In this document: piece by piece, positions 36,413-45,550 of the stretch
Layout: each line of letters starts with the position of its first letter
Position numbering within the stretch: position 1 is the first letter of the stretch
Assembly: GCF_046097065.1 (NCBI RefSeq)
Contig: NZ_CP175563.1
Span: forward strand, 2,976,001 to 3,040,000
Direction of reading: 5' to 3'
DNA length: 64,000 bases
From: Syntrophus buswellii
GTDB taxonomy: Bacteria; Desulfobacterota; Syntrophia; Syntrophales; Syntrophaceae
Notes under the pieces: generated by a model
Seen by the model: the letters and a program-made list of their open reading frames with translations, nothing else
Told to the model about the DNA's origin: nothing
The model's database searches: none
Position numbers and translations under genes: made by a program

Positions 36413-37027
36413 TCACCGCTTGCCGATCCGTCGTCGCCGGATGACCGCGATACCGATCAGTCCCGGGGCGAGCAGGAGGGCCGCCGGAGGCAGGGGCACT
36501 GGAGCAACTCGCAAGTTGTCCATGGCAAAGTGTTTTCCGAAGCCGGAATACGCGGCAACACCCGTCCCTCCGTAAGAGTGGAAAGCCAACCGGTCAACGC
36601 CGCCGGACCAGTTTGGAGCATACCACATGGGAGCGTAGGCAGAGACGACAATTTCATCCGACCCGATAAGCATCCCTGAGCGGTATCCACTGATCTCAAT
36701 GTGAAGGCCATTGTTCCATGCGGCTGTAAAATAGGCCCCGCTGAAGGTGAAAGGCGAATCGGCTACGATGGATGCATCGCGAGCCTGGCTGTTATAGACC
36801 ACGTTGTTGATCGACACCACGCCCGCGGAGTAGCCGCTTTTCGCATACTGAGAGGCCGTAGCGTCAAGATAGGTAAAATTGGACCAGGAATAACCTGCGT
36901 AACCATCAGGCAGGGGCGTCAAGGTCCCGCTGAGATCATCGAAATCAAGCTCTGCGGCCCCTGCCACTGCCGATAGGCCCAATGACAGAGCACATGCCCA
37001 CAGGAAAACAACCAGAAGCTTTTTCAT
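36413..37027 (-). CDS. Exported VPLPA-CTERM surface protein
   Basis: 204 residues from ATG 37027, with GGGAGGT 5 bases upstream (frame open to 37108). It has a signal peptide ending near AGAAE, a beta-rich mature domain, and a C-terminal VPLPPAALLLAPGL motif, hydrophobic helix and RRRRIGKR: a PEP-CTERM sorting signal of the VPLPA subtype, as in the protein at 18.5-19.2 kb. The two share little else. It would be surface exported and cleaved by an exosortase encoded elsewhere. Confidence 0.87.
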   Translation of the reverse strand: MKKLLVVFLWACALSLGLSAVAGAAELDFDDLSGTLTPLPDGYAGYSWSNFTYLDATASQYAKSGYSAGVVSINNVVYNSQARDASIVADSPFTFSGAYFTAAWNNGLHIEISGYRSGMLIGSDEIVVSAYAPMWYAPNWSGGVDRLAFHSYGGTGVAAYSGFGKHFAMDNLRVAPVPLPPAALLLAPGLIGIAVIRRRRIGKR

Positions 37028-37373
37028 AAGACCTCCCACCGGCTTATCCATCAAAGTTAAAGCGTGTTCCACGGATCTTGAAGTTGACATTCCCTGCAAA
37101 CCTTGCAATCACTGTGCTATAAAAGCCTGATTTTCAAAATAATGCAATACCAGTTTTAAGGTATTTTCACTACGGTTTGGGAAACATGGATTAGGCGTGA
37201 GGCGTAGTCGGCTAAGAAAAAATGGAATATGACCTGTTTTCCAATCCGCACGGCGTACTTCAAGGGCATTGCAACGAACTCCATTGATTCGAAGAGCCCA
37301 TCGCGTGATTCCGGAACGAACGGGAAAGGCAGGATCATGGACATGATCCTGCCTTTCCCGTCTGCAGGTCCTT
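37028..37373. other. Intergenic region between glnN and the VPLPA-CTERM gene
   Basis: About 346 bases holding the glnN terminator hairpin. The minus-strand open frames here have no ribosome site and irregular composition. No clear promoter seen for the VPLPA-CTERM gene. Confidence 0.4.
37321..37360 (-). terminator. 19-bp hairpin after glnN
   Basis: CGGGAAAGGCAGGATCATG and its exact complement are separated by two bases, 13 bases past the glnN stop. Its minus-strand exit has only CTTTCCCG, without a U run. It is a terminator-like or mRNA-stabilising structure. Confidence 0.7.
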
Positions 37374-39470
37374 TTACAGTTTGAAGAGAAGGTCCACATA
37401 CGTGGGGATGGGCCACATGTCGCTGGGCATCAGCATCTCAATGCCGTCGATATCTGTCCGCAAGGTCTGTATCGCCGGAAACACCTTGTCACGATAGGCC
37501 TCAGCCTGCCTGGAGCAATCGGAAATCCCCTGAGCCGCTGTCAAGGCTTCTTCAAGCCTGGCCAGATTTTTATAGGTCGATGAGAGCAGGGCGCCCAGCT
37601 TTTTGATCAGATCTTCCTGGACAGACGCACGGACCGAAACAGCCTGGAAACTGGAAATGGAATCCGCCAGGAATGTCGCATATTCAAGACCGGCGGGCAG
37701 AATCTGCTTCTTGACCATGTCGATGGCTACCCGCGCTTCGATGTTGATCTGTTTCGCATAGGTGTCAACATAGATCTCGTAGCGGGAATGCAGTTCCTTT
37801 TCGGACAGAACTTCATACGTTCGGAAAAGGCCGATAGCCTTCTCCGTGACAAAGGCCTTCAAGGCGTCGATGGAGTTTTTTACATTGGGCAGGCCCCGCC
37901 TCTCAGCTTCCCGGACCCACTCCTCGCTGTAATTGTTTCCGTTGAAGATGATCCGGTGATGCTTCTCGTAGATTTCCTTGATGATCGCCGCGGCTTCTTT
38001 ATTTTTATCCCTGGCCTTTTCGAGGCGGGTGGCGATTTCATCGAGGGCTTCGGCGGCAATGGTATTCAAGGCCACGTTGACCCCTGCAATGGATTGTGCC
38101 GATCCGACCATCCGGAACTCGAACTTGTTTCCCGTAAAGGCAAAGGGCGAGGTTCGATTGCGGTCCGTATTGTCCATGGGAATTTCGGGCAGGGTATCCA
38201 CACCGACCTTCATATACTGCTCACCCTTGGCCGCGACCTTTTCGCCCTTGAAAAGCTTTCCCAGAATTTCCGTGACTTCTTCCCCCATGAAAATGGAGAC
38301 AATGGCTGGAGGCGCTTCGTTGGCACCGAGACGGTGATCATTCCCGGCAGACGCACAGGTCGCCCGGAGGATGTCGGCATGGGTGTCGACAGCCTTGATC
38401 AGGGCGCTCAGAAACAGGAGGAACAGGACATTCTCACCGGGGGTGCGGCCGGGGTCCAGGAGATTGGTGCCGTCATCGGTGGACAGCGACCAGTTGTTGT
38501 GCTTTCCGGAACCATTGATCCCCGCATAGGGCTTCTCATGGAGCAGGCAGACCAGATCATGGCGCAGGGCGACCTTCTGCATGGTTTCCATGACGAGCTG
38601 GTTGTGGTCGGTGGCGATGTTTGTTGTGGCATACAGCGGAGCCATCTCAAACTGCGTCGGCGCCACCTCGTTGTGCTGTGTTTTGGAGCTTATGCCCATC
38701 TTCCACAGCTCGGTATTGAGATCTTTCATGTAATCCGAAACCCGGTCCTTGATGGAGCCGAAATACTGGTCTTCCAGTTCCTGCCCCTTGGGGGCCGGCG
38801 CGCCGAAGATCGTTCGCCCCGCCAGCATCAGATCGAGACGCTCCATGTAGAACTGCTTGTCAACCAGGAAATATTCCTGCTCCGGGCCGACGGTGGAGGT
38901 GACCTTGGTTGCGGTCACGTTGCCCATGGCCTTTAAAACCCTCAGGGCCTGCTTGGACACGGCTTTCATGGAGCGCAGCAGAGGCGTCTTCTTGTCGAGA
39001 GCTTCGCCGTGGTAGGAGTAAAAGGCCGTGGGAATCGTCAGGGTGACGTTGCCGCTTTCGTCCTCCTTCAGAAAGGCGTTGGAGGTGCAATCCCAGGCGG
39101 TATAACCTCTCGCCTCGAAGGTGGATCGCAGACCACCGCTCGGGAAGGAGGATGCATCCGGCTCTCCCTGAATAAGCTGCTTGCCGGAAAATTCCACAAT
39201 TCCGCTGCCGTCTGCGGCAGGCGAGATGAAAGAGTCGTGTTTTTCAGCGGTTATTCCTGTCAGGGGCTGAAACCAGTGTGTATAGTGCGTCGCCCCTTTT
39301 TCGACAGCCCAATCCTTCATGGCATTGGCAACGACATTGGCGATGTCCGGCCGCAAGGGCATGTCTTTTTCGATCGTTTCCTTCAGCGCCTTGTAAACAT
39401 CCTTGGGCAACCGCCCCTTCATCACTTTATCGCTGAATACGTTAGAACCAAAAATTTCAGCAAGATCCAT
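37374..39470 (-). CDS. glnN: Type III glutamine synthetase
   Basis: 698 residues, the length of GSIII (GlnN), well above GSI (about 470). The ATG has AAGGAG about 8 bases upstream. Family signatures: PEQEYFLVD near the middle and the KPYAGINGSGKHNNWSL ATP-binding loop. It makes glutamine from glutamate, ammonia and ATP. GSIII is common in anaerobes and lacks the adenylylation loop of GSI. Two 15-base direct repeats 30 bases apart lie 85-130 bases upstream. It supplies glutamine to the nearby glutamate synthase and nucleotide genes. Confidence 0.95.
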   Translation of the reverse strand: MDLAEIFGSNVFSDKVMKGRLPKDVYKALKETIEKDMPLRPDIANVVANAMKDWAVEKGATHYTHWFQPLTGITAEKHDSFISPAADGSGIVEFSGKQLIQGEPDASSFPSGGLRSTFEARGYTAWDCTSNAFLKEDESGNVTLTIPTAFYSYHGEALDKKTPLLRSMKAVSKQALRVLKAMGNVTATKVTSTVGPEQEYFLVDKQFYMERLDLMLAGRTIFGAPAPKGQELEDQYFGSIKDRVSDYMKDLNTELWKMGISSKTQHNEVAPTQFEMAPLYATTNIATDHNQLVMETMQKVALRHDLVCLLHEKPYAGINGSGKHNNWSLSTDDGTNLLDPGRTPGENVLFLLFLSALIKAVDTHADILRATCASAGNDHRLGANEAPPAIVSIFMGEEVTEILGKLFKGEKVAAKGEQYMKVGVDTLPEIPMDNTDRNRTSPFAFTGNKFEFRMVGSAQSIAGVNVALNTIAAEALDEIATRLEKARDKNKEAAAIIKEIYEKHHRIIFNGNNYSEEWVREAERRGLPNVKNSIDALKAFVTEKAIGLFRTYEVLSEKELHSRYEIYVDTYAKQINIEARVAIDMVKKQILPAGLEYATFLADSISSFQAVSVRASVQEDLIKKLGALLSSTYKNLARLEEALTAAQGISDCSRQAEAYRDKVFPAIQTLRTDIDGIEMLMPSDMWPIPTYVDLLFKL

Positions 39471-40253
39471 CGTTATCTCCTTATTTTACCTTTTCGCATC
39501 ATGCCCATGAATTTCACCTCATGAGCCTGGAGTTATTCTTAGCCGACCGTTTCAGTGCGCACATTATTGTATCGACAACAGGGAATGTGCACATTTTTGT
39601 GTTAAATACCACCGGGCGTTTCCCGCCTTTCCCCTCTGCGTCAAAATCCTTTTCTTTTCGGCATCCGTGGGATGCTCCAAAAAGATATCGTTACAACATC
39701 TTGTAATACTTCATTAATTCTGATGTGCCGCTGTCCGTTTTCCTGTCTGAATTCTTTCGTCGACGGAAGGAATTCTCCCGGTGTTCACCGGCTGTTCCAT
39801 AACGTTCTTTTCACCGGCTTGTAAAGTGCATCTTTCCTGCCATCCTGCACGGAGGTGAAATAGCAGGGAAAAAGACCCGGGGTGCAATCTTCAGACGGCC
39901 GTGACAAGAGAGAATACTCAAGAAGATACTGTCATTGCGGCCGGGTCGATCCCCTCTGTTCTTGAATCCAGACAGATGTTCGTCTCATGGCTCCTCACGG
40001 TTTTCGCCTCTTTCCCATTTTGTAGAGTTTGCCTTGGGCAGAGATCGGGGTCGTTCAGGAAATCTGAGACGGGATTTTTGTTCAGGCATGGCTTTCCAGG
40101 CTGAATTTTCCGCGAACATAACATAATTATTCCGGAATGAATATAAGGATTCCAGAACGGCCCTATGGAAGGGATTTGCCATTGGCCTTGCCTGCCCGAT
40201 TTCGGATATGGTAGAAAAGGATGGGAAGCCATCGTGATGAGAGGAGATCAACC
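39471..40253. other. Long intergenic region between glnN and a methyltransferase
   Basis: About 780 bases between divergent genes. It contains the direct repeats described separately and A+T-rich segments near 39680-39720 and 40110-40150. Some open frames of 60-100 codons on both strands look random and lack ribosome sites. No RNA gene recognised. Confidence 0.4.
39556..39600 (-). promoter_or_regulatory. Direct repeats upstream of glnN
   Basis: TGCGCACATTATTGT (39556-39570) and TGTGCACATTTTTGT (39586-39600): 13 of 15 bases identical, 30 bases apart, i.e. about three helical turns. They lie 86-130 bases upstream of glnN in the position of activator sites. The regulator is unknown; they do not look like NtrC sites. 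Confidence 0.55.
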
Positions 40254-40805
40254 ATGAACGACCATAAAGGCAAGGGGGAGAAGGCCCCGAACCCGCTGCT
40301 CGTCAAGTTTTCACCCCTTCTGAAGGCGCAGGAACCCGAAGGCCCCATCCTGGATCTGGCGTGCGGTGCGGGACAAAACGGCCTGTTTCTGGCCGGTTTG
40401 AACCTGCCGGTTATCCTGGCTGACCAGTCCAGGGAGGCGCTGGAAGACGCCAGGCGATCGGCAGAGGCCAGAGGCCTTCAGGTCCAGTTCCGGGAAATCG
40501 ACCTGGAGACGGGAGAGAACCCCCTCCAGGAGGACTATTACCGGGCCATCATGGTTTTCCGTTACCTCCACCGGCCCTTGATGCCGTCTCTGAGGCGGGC
40601 GATCCGCAGGGGAGGAATCCTCATTTATGAAACGTTCACCATCGAACAGCCCAGATACGGCCGCCCCCGCAATCCCGATTTTCTGTTGAGGCCCGGGGAA
40701 CTGGCTGGCTGGTTCAGGGACTGGGAGATCATCCATTCCTTTGAAGGCCTTCTGGAAAATCCCACCAGGGCGATGGCCCAGCTTGTCTGCCGCAAGCCCG
40801 CCTGA
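40254..40805 (+). CDS. Class I SAM-dependent methyltransferase (TehB-like)
   Basis: 183 residues from ATG 40254 (GAGGAGA 8 bases upstream). Rossmann SAM motif LDLACGAGQNGLFLA, then an acidic motif (ILADQSREAL). Similar in size and order to TehB/UbiE-type small methyltransferases; substrate unknown. It is monocistronic. Confidence 0.82.
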   Translation: MNDHKGKGEKAPNPLLVKFSPLLKAQEPEGPILDLACGAGQNGLFLAGLNLPVILADQSREALEDARRSAEARGLQVQFREIDLETGENPLQEDYYRAIMVFRYLHRPLMPSLRRAIRRGGILIYETFTIEQPRYGRPRNPDFLLRPGELAGWFRDWEIIHSFEGLLENPTRAMAQLVCRKPA

Positions 40806-41101
40806 TTCCCATCCCGATGTCCATCTGGAACAAAATTGTTGATCCATGCCCCGGCCAGGGGAAAAGCCCTTTAGAAAATTTTTACAGATATCGTTCATGA
40901 TCAGCTAGTTGGACATTTCTTGTTCATGGGCACACATCTTGATCTTACTTGAAATGAGCGAAGGATGATTCGGTTTTTCAACGCGGCAGGGTTCCCGGCC
41001 ATGCCGGCTGATGCGCTGACCCGCAGGTGACGAGCGGAAGGTTCGCTGTGTTAATCAAACCGCTTCAGAACAATTTTCACGAGTTCCCTGGAGAAGATGT
41101 C

Positions 41102-43705
41102 ATGGAAAAAATACCCGCCCGAGTGAGCACGGGGCTCGAAGGTTTAGACAAGGTTATCGACGGCCTGAGAATCGGCGACAATGTCGTCTGGCAGGTGGAT
41201 TCCATCTCGGACTACCGCTCTTTTGTCAAGCCTTTCGTGCAGCACGCCCTTTCTGAAAATCGAAAAGTCGTTTATCTGCGTTTTGCACAGCATGAGCCGC
41301 TTCTGGAAGAGAACAGGCGGATTACCCGTTATCACCTCGATGCCCAGAGCGGCTTCGAGTCGTTTTCGTCGGAGGTTTACAACATTGCGACCCGCGAAGG
41401 AGATGGGGTCTTTTACGTCTTTGATTCCCTTTCGGATCTTCTGTCCGCCTGGGCCACGGATCTGATGATCGGCAACTTCTTCCGGATCACCTGTCCCTAT
41501 CTTTACCAGCTCGATACCGTTGCCTATTTTGCCCTGCTGCGCGACAACCACTCCTATAAAACCGTTGCCCGGATTCGGGAAACCACCCAGGTTCTCCTGG
41601 ATGTCTACAATGTGGAAGACAGGATATACGTCCATCCCCTGAAGGTCATGGGACGCCATCTTCCCACCATGTTTCTCCCGCACCTCAAGAGTGGAAACCG
41701 TTTTTCGCCGGTAAGCAGCAGCGTGGACACAGGGCAGCTCGTCCGCTATTTTTCCGGAAAGGGGCTGGAAAGCGCCAAACGAAATCTCGATTACTGGGAT
41801 CGGCTTTTTCTTCATGTCCGGGATCTGCTGCAGGGAGAGATGGACGACGAGGAGAAAGGAAAGATCCTCGACCATCTCTGCGAGATCATGATCGGGCGGG
41901 AGGAGCGGATCCATGAGCTCGCCAGAAACTACCTCACCCTGGAAGACCTCTGCAACATCAAGGCACGGCTCATCGGGACGGGCTACATCGGCGGCAAGGC
42001 GGCAGGCATGCTGATCGCGCGCAAAATGCTCCTTCAGGATCCTTCCTTCGACTGGCCGCGCTATCTGGAGCCGCACGACTCCTTTTTCATCGGCTCGGAT
42101 GTCTTCTACACCTACATTGTGGAAAATGGCTGGTGGAAACTGCGCATGGATCAGAAGACTCAGGAAGGGTACTTCGATGTCGCGCGGACTTTGCGCGAGC
42201 AGATGCTTCACGGCAGATTTCCCGATGAAATCGAGGAACAGTTCTGGCGGGTGATTGAGTATTTTGGCCAATCCCCGCTGATTGTGCGCTCCAGCAGCCT
42301 CCTGGAAGATGCCTTTGGAAATGCCTTTGCGGGCAAATATGAAAGCCTGTTCTGCGTCAACCAGGGGCCTCCCGAAGAACGCTACCGGCAGTTCAGGGAG
42401 GCGGTTCGTCGCATTTTCGCCAGCACGATGAATGAAGACGCCCTGGCCTACCGGCTGCAGCGGGGATTGGAACAGCATGACGAGCAGATGGCCCTCCTGG
42501 TTCAGCGGGTCTCCGGCTCCTACCGGAAGGAGTTTTTCTTCCCCGATCTGGCGGGCGTCGGCATCTCCTACAACACCTTTGTCTGGAAGAAGGAGATGGA
42601 CCCCAGGGCCGGAATGGTCCGGCTGGTGCTGGGGCTGGGAACACGGGCGGTCAACCGGGTCGAGAACGATTACCCCCGCGTTTTTCCCCTGGATGCCCCT
42701 TCCCTGCGTCCCCATTCCGGGGGCAGTGACATCAGGAGATATTCTCAGCACGATGTGGATGTCCTCAACATCGGCAAAAATGAATTTGAAACCATCCCGG
42801 CCAATGCTGTCCTGTCCGGGGATATGGGAATCCAGTCCGAGATGGTCGGGATTCGGGATCATGAAAGTGAGCAGCTGTTAAAAGAGCGGGGGCGGGGCGG
42901 CGAAGAGAGGTGGATCCTGACCTTTGACAGGCTTCTCTCTGAAACCCCTTTCCCGGGCGTCATGCAGAACATGATGAAAACGCTTGAAGAGAAGTACGAT
43001 TATCCCGTGGATATCGAATTTACGACCAATTTTACCGGCGACGGCGCTTTCATGATCAATCTCGTCCAGTGCCGTCCGCTGCAGACCAAGGGCCGGCGCG
43101 AGGGGACCCGGGTGGACATCCCGTCCAAGCCGGCCCTGGAGCAGATCCTTTTCCAGACGGAGGGCAACTTTATGGGCGGCAGCATTGCCCAGGGGCTGAA
43201 GCGTCTTGTCTACGTGGATTACGAAGAATACAGCCGGCTGTCTCTCTCGGAAAAATACGATGTTGCCCGGCTGATCGGCAGACTGAACCGGATCAGCAAG
43301 CGGGAGGACTGCCCCGCCATTCTGTTGGGACCGGGCCGATGGGGCACCACGACCCCCTCGCTGGGCGTGCCGGTGCGGTTCGCCGAGATCAACAATTTCG
43401 TTGCGATTGTCGAAATCGCCTACATGACGGGGAGCCTGATGCCGGAACTGTCCTACGGCACGCACTTCTTCCAGGACCTGGTGGAGACGGACATTTTTTA
43501 TGTGGCCCTCTTCCCGGAACAGGAGGAGTTCCTCTTCAATGTCGGCGTCATCAGGGAGGGGGAAAACCGGCTGCCCGTTCTTCTCCCGGAAAGCGCCCGC
43601 CATGGAAAGACGGTCATCGTCCGTGACGTGGAAAAGGAGGAATTCTCGCTCTTTGCCGACATCGTTTCCCGGAAGGTTCTCTGTTACCGTTCGATCATCC
43701 GGTAG
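41102..43705 (+). CDS. KaiC-like / PEP-pyruvate-binding (PPDK_N) fusion protein
   Basis: 867 residues from ATG 41102 (GGAGAAG about 8 bases upstream; frame open to 41027). Residues 1-200 resemble the RecA fold of KaiC/RadA (STGLEGLDKVIDG start and a Walker B-like VFYVFDSL), but the Walker A loop is missing (QVDSISDYRSF in its place). Residues 285-660 are a PPDK_N ATP-grasp domain (GTGYIGGKAAGM, IVRSSSLLEDAFG, and the LVQCRPLQ end). The last 200 residues form another conserved block (LLGPGRWGTTTPSLG). The swivelling phosphohistidine and PEP/pyruvate catalytic domains of PEP synthase are absent. Function unknown; probably a phosphotransfer or regulatory enzyme. Confidence 0.85.
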   Translation: MEKIPARVSTGLEGLDKVIDGLRIGDNVVWQVDSISDYRSFVKPFVQHALSENRKVVYLRFAQHEPLLEENRRITRYHLDAQSGFESFSSEVYNIATREGDGVFYVFDSLSDLLSAWATDLMIGNFFRITCPYLYQLDTVAYFALLRDNHSYKTVARIRETTQVLLDVYNVEDRIYVHPLKVMGRHLPTMFLPHLKSGNRFSPVSSSVDTGQLVRYFSGKGLESAKRNLDYWDRLFLHVRDLLQGEMDDEEKGKILDHLCEIMIGREERIHELARNYLTLEDLCNIKARLIGTGYIGGKAAGMLIARKMLLQDPSFDWPRYLEPHDSFFIGSDVFYTYIVENGWWKLRMDQKTQEGYFDVARTLREQMLHGRFPDEIEEQFWRVIEYFGQSPLIVRSSSLLEDAFGNAFAGKYESLFCVNQGPPEERYRQFREAVRRIFASTMNEDALAYRLQRGLEQHDEQMALLVQRVSGSYRKEFFFPDLAGVGISYNTFVWKKEMDPRAGMVRLVLGLGTRAVNRVENDYPRVFPLDAPSLRPHSGGSDIRRYSQHDVDVLNIGKNEFETIPANAVLSGDMGIQSEMVGIRDHESEQLLKERGRGGEERWILTFDRLLSETPFPGVMQNMMKTLEEKYDYPVDIEFTTNFTGDGAFMINLVQCRPLQTKGRREGTRVDIPSKPALEQILFQTEGNFMGGSIAQGLKRLVYVDYEEYSRLSLSEKYDVARLIGRLNRISKREDCPAILLGPGRWGTTTPSLGVPVRFAEINNFVAIVEIAYMTGSLMPELSYGTHFFQDLVETDIFYVALFPEQEEFLFNVGVIREGENRLPVLLPESARHGKTVIVRDVEKEEFSLFADIVSRKVLCYRSIIR

Positions 43706-43861
43706 GAAGCGGCCTCTTGCATCTTTTTCCAGTATCAGGAATAATCTCTTTGTGGACGTCCATCACACGGAAGCCATCAAGGTCAGGGTTACAGGACTGA
43801 CACCGCGGCCACGATCGATTGGATCCATCAAAGAAGCATCCAGGAATGCCGAGGGAGGATC

Positions 43862-45256
43862 ATGATCCAGGAGGAAAGAGTCGAGGCGCTCAATGCCGCG
43901 GAGCAAAGAAAGGGGAAGTATGTGCTGTACTGGATGCAGGCTTCCCAGAGAGCGCAGTGCAACCATGCCCTGGAATATGCCATTGTGCAGGCCAATGCCC
44001 TTGGCATACCGGTTGTTGCATTTTTCGGAATGACGGACTCTTTTCCCGAGGGCAACCAGCGGCATTACACGTTTATGCTGGAGGGCCTCCGCGATGCAAA
44101 GCGCACCCTGGAGAAGAGGGGCATACAGCTCGTGATCCAGCGCTGTTCGCCGGAGCGGGGGGCCGTCATGATGAGCCGGGATGCCTCCCTGGCGGTTGTG
44201 GACCGGGGCTATCTCAGGATACAGAAGGCCTGGCGAAGGGATGGGGCCGCGGCCATGGATTGCCCTCTCCTCCAGGTCGAAAGCGACGTCGTCGTCCCGG
44301 TAAAAGAAGCGTCCCCCAAGGAGGAATATTCCGCAGCCACGATCCGGAAAAAAATTCATCGTAAGCTGACTTCGTACCTGATCCCTTTGAAGGAGACCCG
44401 GCCCCTGGCCGATTCCCTTGCCCTGGATTTCGAATCTTTTCCCGTCGAGGATGTGGAAAAGGCCCTTTCGCACCTCGAAGTGGATCGGAGTGTCCAGCCG
44501 GTCCCCGTTCTTCGGGGCGGATCCGGGGAGGCGGGCAGGCATCTTGAAATTTTTCTCGAGGACAAACTGGAGCATTATGCCGAGTTCAGAAATGATCCCA
44601 CGCGGGATTACCTCTCTCTCATGAGCCCCTATCTCCATTTCGGACAGATCTCACCCCTGCACATCGCCCTGAGAATCTCCGGCTCGGGAGCCGCCGACGC
44701 CGAGGCCTATCTCGAGGAACTCATCGTGCGGCGGGAGTTGGGCATCAACTTCGTCTTCTACAATGACCGCTACGATACGTTTGCATCCCTTCCCGACTGG
44801 GCAATCAGGAGCCTCAAGGCCCACAGGCATGACCCCCGGCCTTATCGTTACTCCCGCCGGGAATTCGAGGAGGGGAACACTCACGATCCCTATTGGAACG
44901 CGGCGCAGAAGGAGATGGTGTTACGGGGGAAGATGCACGGTTATATGAGAATGTACTGGGGAAAGAAAATCCTGGAGTGGAGTTCGACTCCCGAGGAGGC
45001 TTACCAGACCGCCCTCTACCTCAACAACAAGTATGAACTGGACGGCAGGGATCCCAGCGGCTTCATGGGGGTCGCCTGGTGCTTCGGGAAGCACGACCGC
45101 CCCTGGGGAGAGCGTCCCATTTTCGGCAACGTCCGATACATGAACGCAGGGGGATTGAAGAGAAAATTTGATGCGGACGGGTATGTGCAATTGGTCCGAC
45201 GATGGGAATCACAGAACGCTGAAGCCGGAGCAGGGGGGAACGATCTTCCCCGCTAG
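43862..45256 (+). CDS. phrB: Class II deoxyribodipyrimidine photolyase
   Basis: 464 residues. Class II features: YWMQASQRAQCNHALEYAI near the N-terminus and the FAD-domain segment VAWCFGKHDRPWGERPIFG near the C-terminus. It uses blue/near-UV light and FADH to split cyclobutane pyrimidine dimers. It follows the KaiC/PPDK_N fusion gene by 156 bases on the same strand, but a common function is not obvious. It has a GAGGATC site 5 bases upstream. Confidence 0.93.
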   Translation: MIQEERVEALNAAEQRKGKYVLYWMQASQRAQCNHALEYAIVQANALGIPVVAFFGMTDSFPEGNQRHYTFMLEGLRDAKRTLEKRGIQLVIQRCSPERGAVMMSRDASLAVVDRGYLRIQKAWRRDGAAAMDCPLLQVESDVVVPVKEASPKEEYSAATIRKKIHRKLTSYLIPLKETRPLADSLALDFESFPVEDVEKALSHLEVDRSVQPVPVLRGGSGEAGRHLEIFLEDKLEHYAEFRNDPTRDYLSLMSPYLHFGQISPLHIALRISGSGAADAEAYLEELIVRRELGINFVFYNDRYDTFASLPDWAIRSLKAHRHDPRPYRYSRREFEEGNTHDPYWNAAQKEMVLRGKMHGYMRMYWGKKILEWSSTPEEAYQTALYLNNKYELDGRDPSGFMGVAWCFGKHDRPWGERPIFGNVRYMNAGGLKRKFDADGYVQLVRRWESQNAEAGAGGNDLPR

Positions 45257-45379
45257 AAAAATCAGCCGGGAGTCAGGATATGAAAAGAGATCCGGCCTCA
45301 CCTCGCCGGCAACCGGATTGAGAAGGCTCCCCTGCAGAGGCAGGAAGCGGGCCTTCTCCGCGGCGCCTGAAAGGCGGAA

Positions 45380-45453
45380 TGGCTGAGGGGCAAGGACTCG
45401 AACCTCGATTTCCAGGGCCAGAACCAGGCGTCCTACCGTTAGACGACCCCTCA
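45380..45453 (-). tRNA. tRNA-Gln (anticodon CTG)
   Basis: The minus strand folds as a 74-base tRNA with encoded CCA: acceptor TGAGGGG/CCCCTCA with discriminator G, D arm GTCT-AACGGTA-GGAC, anticodon loop TTCTGGC (CTG, reads CAG), and T arm CGAGG-TTCGAGT-CCTTG. The anticodon stem CCTGG/CCTGG has one central U-U mismatch. It lies just downstream of the glutamate synthase cluster, transcribed in the same direction. Confidence 0.88.
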
Positions 45454-45550
45454 AGGACAGAAGGGGAAAGATCCCGATCCGGATTCGTATTGCTCTTCCG
45501 CCGCTGGCGGCAAAGGTCCGTTTCCGGGATCTGCTCCGGCTGTCCATGCT

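Noticed and set aside
36413..37027. Possible sigma-54 promoters upstream of the two VPLPA-CTERM genes
   Set aside because: Candidate GG/GC spacing (such as TGGCATGAAGAATCGG) does not match TGGCAC-N5-TTGC well enough.
39471..40253. Several 60-100 codon frames on both strands in the glnN upstream region
   Set aside because: No ribosome sites, no recognised family, and mutually overlapping; likely random.
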